Shown: positions 31,880 to 40,538 of the stretch, piece by piece | Layout: every line of letters starts with the position of its first letter | How positions within the stretch are numbered: position 1 is the first letter of the stretch | DNA from: Diploscapter coronatus | Lineage: Eukaryota > Nematoda > Chromadorea > Rhabditida > Rhabditidae | Length of the DNA stretch: 64,000 bases | Reading direction: 5' to 3' | NCBI GenBank assembly: GCA_964036155.1 | Contig: OZ038422.1 | Span: 73,679,201-73,743,200 of the forward strand | The notes under the pieces: model-generated | What the model saw: only the letters and a program-made list of their open reading frames with translations | Databases searched by the model: none | What the model was told of the DNA's origin: nothing | Program-made: the position numbers and the translations under genes

Positions 31880-34800
31880 ATGAAGCTAACTCTTCTCCTT
31901 CTGGTCCTGTTTTCCATTGCATATGGCGTCGTACATCAGCACAAGTTGATCTGGAGAGAATCCGGAAAAATCCGAATGATTCGCAATGGCGAATGGGCTG
32001 CACATCTGGAGAAAGTAGAGATGATGTCGTCTAAAAATTGACTTCTCTGAACATAACATCGGCGTCACAATTTATCTGGTTTTCAGCTCCACAAGAGAAG
32101 AGCTACGACGTACGCCTCAGAACTCTCATCTCTGGCACAGCCGGTTGCAGACTACGGGGATTTTGAATATCTAGGTTAGTCCTGCATTTTTGGGTGTATG
32201 TCATTGCGCACAAAAAAAATTTGTGCGCAATGGTACACTTTTGTGCGCAATGACCGTTCCCCGCATTTTTTGTTGAAATATTTTGCCTTCTTTTTAGGCA
32301 ACATCACCATAGGGACTCCTGATCAACAGTTCATCGTAGTGCTCGATACCGGCTCATCAAATCTTTGGGTGCCTGGTGAGTTTCCGGATCCGTATTCCGT
32401 GAGAAATTTTCCATTCCACGGAATTCTGATCCGTTTGAGAATTCCAAATTTTTCAAATTCGATCCCACTAGAGCCCTGGTTAGTTTCAGAAAAAACGAAG
32501 AATTTTCAGGCTTTGAGTGCACGGGGTAAGTATGCGAAAATTTTTAGAGCCATTGATTCTTAAATTTTTTCAAATCCAGCTGGATTAACAACTGTGACGG
32601 AAAGCACAAGTTTTTCTATAACCAAAGTAGCACCTACAAGCACAACGGACTGCCCTGGATAATAACTTACGGATCAGGCAAATTTCAATCCTCTTTCCAA
32701 AAGAGAGACACTTGACTAGAAGAGAGAAAAAGATTTGCGCTCTGGCTTTACTCGTCGCTTGGCGAGCCCAAATTCGCCATTTATTTTCGTCCGTTTTTTT
32801 TCGATTTTTTCGTTTTAATTGCCTAATTACTTAGGGCCCGTTCATACTTAGTTGCAATGCAACTCGCTTGAAATAGCATGAGAAATCAGGAGAGCACAAA
32901 AATGGTGCAATCGCGCTCTCTTCACTTCCCATACTATTTCAAGCGAGTTGCAAATTGCAAGTTGCATTGCAACTAAGTATGAACGGGCCCTTACTTTTTC
33001 GTGATTAACTAACTAATTATCGATCATTTCAGAAGGCCTCGCTCACTGCCGCTTCACAACCGCCGCAGAAAAATGTATCTAATTTTTCAGGTTGGGGCAG
33101 GTCTGTGGCAGCTGGAAGCGCCCTTATAAGCGGCAGTGAGGGAGGCCTCCTGAAATGATCGATAGTTAGTTAGCTAATCACGAAAAAACAAGTAATTAGG
33201 CAATTAAAACGAAGAAATTGAAAAACGGACGAAAATGAATGGCGAATTTGGGCTCGCCAAGCGACTAATAAAGCCAGAGCGAAAATCTTTTTTCTCTCTT
33301 CTAGTCAAGTGTCTTTCTTTTGGAAAGAAGATGGAAGCGTTCAGGGTCTGCCGAAGGATTCCTTGGAAACGACGTCGTTAGGGTGTGTTCCGCAACAATA
33401 TTCCTGGAAACACAGACCAATTAATTTTCAGTTCGGCGCTATCGGAGAGCAACAATTGGCCGTGCCCGATTGCACCTTCGGAATTGCGGAGCATATTTCG
33501 AGAGATTTCGTTCACGTAACGCATTTCATAGATTAAGAAGCATTTTGAAAAGTACTTACAAAGTTACATGTAAAAAAATAGAGCGTATTTGGCGTAGAAG
33601 TCCTTTTTCATATTATTTGCATGGAGCAATGCAACCACCTTCCAAGTTGCTAGTTTAAGTGTAATTTTTCAAGTTTAGGATGCCACGGACGGAATTCTAG
33701 GTCTTGCGTTCAAAGCGCTAGCTTCAGATGACGTAACGCCAGTTTTGGTTAATGCCATCAAACAAGGACTTCTGGATCAACCTCTTTTTACAGTTTTTCT
33801 TGAACATCGCGGAGCACTCAATGGCGTTAATGGAGGTAAAATAGAATAGTTTGACGAAGATAGTTGGAAACAACGAAGATCAGAAAAAGTTATTAAAAAC
33901 TGAAATTATAGGATATGTTTTTCCTCGATCAATTGATAAAAATCGTATCATTTTCAGGCGTATTTACCTACGGAGGTATCGATTCAACGAACTGTGGACC
34001 GATAATTGCCTATCAGCCTCTGTCCTCTGCGACCTATTTTCAATTTTTGGTAAGTAGGACTGTACCGGAATTTCCGGTTCCGAATTTTTCAAAAGTCGAT
34101 TCCACTACAGCCCTGGTGGTAAATTATGCAAACTATAAATGTGTTTTCAAATGTAACGGATCAAAATTGGAGACGTAAAAAGCCATATCTCTTTCGTTCT
34201 AATCTGAAACTAATCAAACTAACTTTCAAGATGTCCGCTATCGGTTATGGCACCTACAAGAGTACCCAGAACTATCAAGTCATCAGTGACACTGGTATGG
34301 GTCGCATTATAATCCAAAGACTATCTTTTGACTAAATCCAGGAACATCGTTCATCGGTGGCCCAGTAGCTCCTGTTGAAGCTATCGCAGCTGCTGTTAAC
34401 GCTACGGTAATTTAAATAAGTCTAAATTTTGGTTTTTGGACGATTTGTGACAAAATTTAGCATAGATTCTCCGTAAATTTTGTTGCAAGTCACCTCAAAC
34501 TCAAAAATGTCTAAATTTACCATTTTCAGTGGAACAGGAAGGAAGAGGCTTATTATATTGATTGTGACGGAAGCCAAAAGGGGACTATTGATGTGACGAT
34601 TGGAGTAAACGTCTATCAGATCCAACCCAATAATTACATCGTTAATGTGAGATAATTAGCATAACTAAATGGATAATTACCTCAATTAAGATTGGCAACA
34701 ACACCTGTCTACTGGGAATGTTCCCGTTCGACTTTGGAGGATTTGGCCCGTAAGAAACTATTTTAGAGAAATGATTAGATCAAATATTTACAGGAGCTGG

Positions 34801-34942
34801 ATTTTGGGAGATCCTCTCATTCGTCAATGTAAGTTTTTTTTTTTCAATTTTTAGGAACTAGAATTTCGTTTTAGATTGCAACATCTACGATATCGGCCAG
34901 CAGAGAATTGGTTTCGCTCCATCTCTACAAAAGTCAAAATAA
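31880..34942 (+). CDS. Secreted pepsin-family (A1) aspartic protease
   Basis: Fifteen exons: 31880-32014, 32087-32174, 32298-32375, 32510-32525, 32580-32677, 33345-33382, 33432-33515, 33679-33835, 33958-34049, 34231-34294, 34342-34406, 34530-34646, 34691-34749, 34794-34828 and 34875-34942, encoding 397 aa, every junction in frame. The signal peptide [16 protein letters not shown] is followed by a propeptide and then [20 protein letters not shown]. Both catalytic Asp motifs are intact ([10 protein letters not shown] and [10 protein letters not shown]), with [13 protein letters not shown] (flap region), FTYGGID and [10 protein letters not shown]. Activity in gut lumen or lysosome is typical for the nematode ASP family. 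The fourth exon is only 16 nt, and intron 5 (32678-33344) is a GC-AG intron made of transposon DNA. AATAAA overlaps the stop codon. The ShKT gene starts 169 bp downstream on the same strand. Confidence 0.95.
32679..33340. mobile_element. Foldback transposon forming intron 5 of the aspartic protease
   Basis: About 660 bp with long terminal inverted repeats. The left arm from TCTTTCCAAAAG (32692) matches the complement of the right arm ending CTTTTGGAAAGA (33328) for well over 100 bp, with the same marker phrases in mirror order (ACACTTGACTAGAAGAGAG, TCGCTTGGCGAGCCCAAATT, TAATTGCCTAATTAC). A central palindrome is built on GAGGCCT and AAGCGGCAGTGAG. It is flanked by TCAGG at 32674-32678 and 33341-33345. 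It contains the nested element at 32833-32991. No open frame is seen, so it is nonautonomous. Confidence 0.8.
32833..32991. mobile_element. 159-bp MITE nested in the foldback transposon
   Basis: Terminal inverted repeats are perfect over 31 bp (starting AGGGCCCGTTCATACTTAG), and similarity continues inward with a small insertion on the right arm. Both flanks carry TACTT (32828-32832 and 32992-32996). The opposite arm of the outer element preserves the uninterrupted target, confirming a later insertion into the left arm. Confidence 0.85.
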
Positions 34943-34943
34943 A
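34938..34943 (+). terminator. Poly(A) signal AATAAA, aspartic protease
   Basis: AATAAA overlapping the stop codon; a second AATAAA lies about 30 bp further on. The closeness implies a very short 3' UTR. Confidence 0.5.
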
Positions 34944-35111
34944 TATTTTAATTAATCCAAAAATACCCAAGTAATAAACGATTTCGTAATTTATTCGTTA
35001 TATTTTTGCCATTACGCAAAGCTGAATCAATATTTTGAGAGTGCTTTTCAAATACGGAAGATAACATGGTATCTGAAAATAATTCTAGAGTATTTAAATA
35101 GTGAGATTTAA

Positions 35112-35892
35112 ATGAAATTTTGCAAAATGACGTCTATTGGTTTGTTGGTGTTACTAGCCTTGCCGATTAAAATATGCTATTCCGGGTTGATACCGAGCTT
35201 CGAGATATGTAGACACAATCAAAGTAAGTTAAATTACCATTTAATATTTTAAAATCAAAATTCCAAAAAAGCAATAGCTAAGGTAAAAGCCATCATAGCA
35301 TGAATTATTTTAAAACCTATATTTTAGTTTGTAACCCCAACGAGAAGAACTGCCATATTCTTCACTATTGCGGAAGAATTAACGCCACTACCGGGCTGGG
35401 GGTTTGCTGCATTGGTCACGGAAAGCACAATAACACCGACCATGGAGGAGGTGGAAATACAAGGACGCCCTATCGTAAGGACTATTTGATATCAGGACTT
35501 TAAACGAGTCGAAAATTTTTGAATCGGACCCGACCCGCGAGATCTTCCAATTTAACACTGCAAAGTCAAAGCCAATTTATATGCAAAATGTTCGAAAATT
35601 GTCAGAAACGGTGAATTTTGAGAGAATTTACACACATCCTTTTTGATAAATCAATGTTTATTTATTATTTCTACCATTGTATCATATATTTCAGCCCATC
35701 ACCCTTGTGTAGACCTTCACGCACCAGGACGTCCTTCAGACTGCCCAAGAATGGTGCATTAAATTCTTTTTGTTTATTTTTAAAGCGCTATTTTAGGTGT
35801 CATATTGTAAAAATCCGTTATATGTGGACTTAATGCGACAACAATGTCAAAAAACCTGTAACTACTGTTATTCTAACTATAACTATTATTAG
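35112..35892 (+). CDS. Secreted single-ShKT-domain protein
   Basis: Four exons: 35112-35223, 35328-35474, 35695-35753 and 35797-35892, encoding 137 aa. The N-terminal hydrophobic segment (MTSIGLLVLLALPIKICYSG) looks like a signal peptide. A first Cys-containing region (NPNEKNCHILHYCGR, GVCCIGHGKHNN) precedes a Gly/Asn linker and a C-terminal ShKT module: CVDLHAPGRPSDCPRM, YCKNPLYVDLM, QQCQKTCNYC, with the six cysteines in the usual order, followed by a Tyr/Asn tail. ShKT modules are abundant in nematode secreted proteins and are not evidence of toxicity. The gene starts 169 bp after the aspartic protease, close enough for joint transcription, though each could have its own promoter. Confidence 0.85.
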
Positions 35893-36582
35893 AGTTTTTG
35901 AAAATATCGATTTTTGATCAATTAATGGGTGAAAAATAAATGAATTGTGGTTTATATAATTGAATGAAAGGGAATGTTCTATGCTCCTGATAAGAAAGGG
36001 ACAACAATATCGATTTTCTGTTAATTTTGTGCACTATTATGGAATAAATAGGATATTCCATATGATCTAAATCATCTTATTGTTCCCCTACAGCAAATAC
36101 TAATAAACCATCTTTATTTTACATCACGGTTTAAAATTTTGAAACGTTTCCTGTATAAAAAATTGTCATATCGATATTGATTTTGTCAACATTTATCTAC
36201 CACCCTTTTTTCAAAGTTTTTCTAAAGGGAGATTCTTCTTCGGGTTCTATTTCCAAACCAGTTCCTTTCGGCCAAAAATTCGCTGACCTGCCATAAAATC
36301 TCGTCTCACGCTATCTCCATTTCAGCTATCTTATCATTGTTTTATTATCGCTAAAGAATTGATACAAATTGCATTTCTTTCTTTGACTCCCCTGACATCG
36401 TGTGGCATTTTATTGATCTTATCAGCATTTTTTTATTTATGATTTGATATGTTGCAAAATTGCAACTGGTCCATTGATATTCACGTCTGACTAGTGTGTT
36501 TGTTCCAATGTCTTGAAATTCTCTCAATATTAATATAGTTTCAGGCTTAAATCGAGTAAAATCTGAAAATCTCGAGAAAAAC
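35893..36582. other. Intergenic between ShKT gene and haao-1
   Basis: About 690 bp, AT-rich, containing the ShKT poly(A) signal at its start and presumably the haao-1 promoter. No open frame with recognisable content was seen. Confidence 0.5.
35935..35940 (+). terminator. Poly(A) signal AATAAA, ShKT gene
   Basis: AATAAA 43 bp after the stop codon of the ShKT gene, on the same strand. Confidence 0.55.
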
Positions 36583-38429
36583 ATGTCGGTAACAGCCTAC
36601 GAAGTTCCAGAATGGATTTCCGAGCACAGAAAAGACTTTACGCCACCAGTCTGCAACAAATGCATGTAAGGTCAATTTAAAATCTATGACATGAAAGTAG
36701 TTAATTATAGTAAATAAGAAGCGAATAATGTTCGCCATTATAGAGTGATGAAATTGAAAATTTAGTTTTTCGTCTTACTTTTACTAATGATCTATTTCTT
36801 AAAAAAAAACACACACACAAATTTAGGTTTGCCGACCAAATAAAGTTATTCTTCGTCGGAGGCCCGAACCAAAGAAAGGACTATCATATGGAGGAGGGAG
36901 AAGAGGTAGGTCGATAATTTTTAATTAAATAAAATTAGACCTAGTTCTTCTACCAACGTTCCGGCGACATGACGCTGAAGGTCATAGAAAAAGGCGTGCA
37001 CAAAGATATTACCATTAGAGAAGGTTAGGATTTCAGGGAAAAAAGTCGGAAAATCACGATTTTCAGGCGAATTCTTCCTGTTACCAGCAAGAGTAGAGCA
37101 TTCCCCACAGAGGTTTGCGAATACGATAGGCTTTGTAGTGGAAAGGGATCGGGAGAACACCGAATTCGATTGTATTCGGTAAAAATTGCTATATTTTTAA
37201 ATTGCGTAAAAATTTTCAATAATAACCTAAATCGGTTTTTGAGCTATAGAAAACTTTCTTTTCTAATTACCTAAATTTTCAGGTAGCCTGTAAATGACGA
37301 AATGACGCAGCGCGAAACGACGAAGCACTTTTTAGTATTTAACGAAACGCAATAAAAATTGACACAGAGTTTGTGCAGAAAACGAAAGGATTGCGTCATT
37401 TGGCGTTTCATCAACTACTAAAAAGAGTTTTGTCATTTCATGTTGTGCCATTCCGTGATTATACCATTTAGGAACTGCCAAATTTTCAGGTACCTTGTGG
37501 GCCAATCCACCGTCACCCTCTGGGAACGTTGGTTCCATCTGAAAGACGTAGTCAAAGACCTCCCACCACTCATTAGACAATTTTTCAATTCGAACGAGTT
37601 CAAGTCAGGTCTGAAACCAAAGCTGGGAACTTTGGGAGCATTTTCTAAGTTTAGGAAGACCCGGAAATGGCACATTCAGAATCAATGCTCCTTACGACCC
37701 ACGATGGATTGATCTGCCAATGCCATTGAACAGGAAGCTCTTCATCTATGATCATATCGGGCAATTGAAGTAGGACATTGAAATGCTTGGGAATTTAGGG
37801 GAAATATACAAATGTTTCAGAAATGGGCCAGTCAGGATTTACGGGCCTCCAGAGTACAATACGGAGGTTATGCTCTTGGGTGATGGAGAGTACGACATGG
37901 AATCTGGAGAGGTGGAACAATTGTTTTGGTTGCAGGTATTTGAGAATTATACAATTATTGTCTGCCAAAATACTTGGTGTGTTTTATGTGCACAAATTTC
38001 ATTAGTTATGCCGTATTACTTTTTAAATGGTCTTTTGTGGTTACTGGATCTTATATTTTGCGTCAAGACGTCTGTTCGTAGATTGATAATCAAAACATGA
38101 CCAGACACTCATTATATCGAAATAGTCTTACACGATATCAAACTATTTGATGTGTTTTGATACTCGTTGCAGTGTAGTTTTCGGAATCATGATTTTGATA
38201 TCAAAGAGTTTTCATCTGATAGAAAGAAGTATCTTAGGAAAATACTTTCGCCACTATGCAAGAAGATGGGTTAACCTTCGCCTTGAGAGCGGACACCATG
38301 GTCAGGGTCAAACCCATGAGCAAGTAATAAAATATTTTTATTTATTAGTGATGCTTATCAAATTATTATTTTAGGGTACATCTAACGATCAAGACTGGCT
38401 TCGTCATCACTATCCGAATGCTGCATTAA
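36583..38429 (+). CDS. haao-1: 3-hydroxyanthranilate 3,4-dioxygenase
   Basis: Nine exons: 36583-36665, 36827-36905, 36945-37023, 37067-37178, 37490-37608, 37655-37769, 37821-37935, 38238-38323 and 38375-38429, encoding 280 aa, the normal length of animal HAAO. The enzyme is a cytosolic Fe(II) cupin that opens the ring of 3-hydroxyanthranilate in the kynurenine/NAD pathway. Motifs in order: [29 protein letters not shown] (iron ligands His48 and Glu54), [16 protein letters not shown] (His92), [12 protein letters not shown], then the degenerate second cupin half ([39 protein letters not shown]). Intron 4 contains a foldback sequence (37298-37455). The 3' end converges on the Ly6-like gene 173 bp away. 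All junctions keep frame. Confidence 0.95.
37298..37455. repeat. Diverged foldback element in haao-1 intron 4
   Basis: Arms of about 40 bp (37298-37336 and 37416-37455), sharing TTTTTAGTA at the loop side and ATGAC/GAAATGAC outward. The mismatches are almost all transitions, so many positions still form G-U pairs in RNA. The element is noncoding. Confidence 0.6.
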
Positions 38430-38602
38430 AAAGATTTCTTATCACAATATCGTCCTTTGAATCAGTTAGATATTTACGATTAGCTAGATCGCTTTACTTC
38501 CATTTGATTCTAGAAAATGTTTAACAAAGATAAAATGGAAGTAAGACGAGAATACAGTGAATCTTCGCCTATTTTGTAACTAGAATAATAAATCCAGAGC
38601 CT

Positions 38603-39253
38603 TTACATGAGAAATCGATAGAAGAGTCCAGTGAAAATGGCCAGAATCAATGAAGTTGCGAAACTTTTCGGCACTCCGAAGTTGCATTTTTCCGTTGAGC
38701 AGCAGCACGTTTGGCCCATGAAGATGTTCTCGCGGCAACCGTCTTCCTGGAAGGGAGAAAAGTTTCGGGAGCCTCTGGGAATACTTTGGGAGCATTTGCA
38801 AAAGATGTTTCAGAAACATTTTTAGAAATTTCTGAATTGAAAAACTTGTAAAATTTACCGAACAGTAACCAGGTTGACCTTTCCTCTGGGGACATCCGTA
38901 GATGACTTCTTCCTGTTCCAGTCTGAATTCAAAAGTGAAGTTTCAGAAAATGTTCCCGAGACTTTGGGAACTCACTTTCGTCTGCTTTCACGCAACGGAT
39001 GTGGGTCTTCGGCCTCGAGTTTTGTCATTCTGGAAATGGGTTTTGATTTTGAAAATGAAAAAACGACAACTTTACTTCATACAGAACTTGGACTTGCAAT
39101 AGACCTCGCCGACGCCACCGTTCGTCTTGTCTGAAGGAAAACAGAATTTATTTTCGAAAACAAAAACGATAAAAACAAACTTCCAAAGCACATTTTCGCC
39201 TCGACTATCGCCATTGAAAGCCCCAAGACGACCAATAAAATCGAATAATTCAT
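38603..39253 (-). CDS. Ly6/three-finger-like small surface protein
   Basis: Five exons on the minus strand: 39253-39181, 39130-39076, 39029-38976, 38922-38859 and 38746-38603, encoding 129 aa. The signal peptide (MNYSILLVVLGLSMAIVEA) is followed by a Cys-rich ectodomain with KMCFGNKT, VYCKSKFCMK, VIYGCPQRKG, GYCSEDGC and the typical end GQTCCCSTEKCNF. A C-terminal hydrophobic tail (SFATSLILAIFTGLFYRFLM) suits GPI attachment or a membrane anchor. The CCC-x4-CN ending is the hallmark of nematode Ly6/activin-receptor-like ectodomains. It is likely a cell-surface ligand-binding or channel-modulating protein. The third exon is less Cys-rich than usual, but its phase is the only one without stops. 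Confidence 0.82.
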
Positions 39254-40538
39254 CCTCCGAAAATCGATTTCTGCAAGCGTTCGAAAATAATAAACACAGC
39301 GAGTTTCTAAAGAAAACAGAGTCAAACCGAGAGAGTTCTGAAATCGATGCCAACAAACCTGAGCTCGAAAATCTTGAGGAATTATTTCCACTGATTTTTC
39401 TCGAACATATGTCAACCGGATCCAAGCGACTATCTTTCAGCACATGATTAGAGATGTAAACAATGGCTTAAGGATTATCTGTGAAACTCATTCAGTTTAA
39501 ACTTCATGCGTTTGTAAACCTTACCTGATGTTTGAAAGGGTTTTTCCTACGTATTGAGTGAGGTTCAAAATGAGCGCTGTTTAAAATGGGCGAGGTTTAC
39601 AACGTTGCAAGTCTCTAAACGATTCCTTGTTACAACCGCACTTTTTCGTCCTCGTTCGCATTTTTTGTCGCTCGTCAGGCATCAAAAAAGAGGAGAATCT
39701 GCAATTTCGCTTGAGCACCGCGTTGTGACACATGCGAAAATCAGACACAAACGCTCATGAAATTGTCCGACAATAATTAGTCGGAAAGATAAAGAATAGG
39801 CGATTTTTGCAGAAGATTCAAAATTCGCAGGAATTCGACCACCTTCTAGGACTCTGATGCCCGTGATTAAGTATTTTGGTAGTATCGTGGTATTTGACCC
39901 AAAATATACTCTACACATGGATATGAATAATCGAGCCACTTCGACATTTCAGAAGACCGTCTGAGTTTAAAGGAAATATACTCAAATACGAGTGATGTTT
40001 TGCGAAAAGTGAAGAGCCTCGAAAAGATAAACCTAAGATGATTCTAATGATACTATGAAACTTATCATGTAACGAAATATACTAAATTTGGCATCAAATC
40101 GTTGCGAAGATCTACCTGTATATTATATCCAAAAATTACAAGTGGCAAGGGTAGGATTTCCGAACAATTGATTTTTTCTCAAAATTCCAGTTATGCAAAT
40201 CATTTTGGTTGTGATTGATTTTCGATGATTTCCAAATCTGAAAAGCAATATTTGCCAAGTAAGAGTGCTCGTTCATTCGTGACAGGTCAACTACTCTTTG
40301 GAAAGGAACCAGAAGATCAGGAAATAGTCTAGAAAGTTGGGAGAAAAAGAAAGCAGAGAAAGAGGAATAGCATTGAGAAAAGAGATATCACATGAAAATC
40401 AGAGGGGAAAAAGAAAGGATGAAAGATTTCGGAGTTTTTATGGAATCTATGCATTGTATCTCCTATCCCTGAATCCCGTACAAATTTTTCACTTTCCCTA
40501 AGCTTTTCCCGGAACTTTCCTTTATAAGAAAATACCCT
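39254..40538. other. Divergent intergenic region
   Basis: 1.3 kb between the Ly6-like gene (-) and the PAN-ZP gene (+), which are divergently transcribed, so both promoters should lie here. The overlapping open frame at 39127-39447 is the antisense shadow of the Ly6 upstream region. No other gene is supported. Confidence 0.5.

Noticed and set aside
37783..38100. Reading through haao-1 exon 7 into the following intron
   Set aside because: It adds non-homologous hydrophobic sequence; the exon at 38238 continues the HAAO C-terminus in frame and the total length is then normal.
39072..39443. Minus-strand 123- and 112-codon frames over the Ly6 first exons
   Set aside because: They are unspliced readings; removing the intron at 39180-39131 gives the signal peptide joined to the Cys-rich ectodomain.
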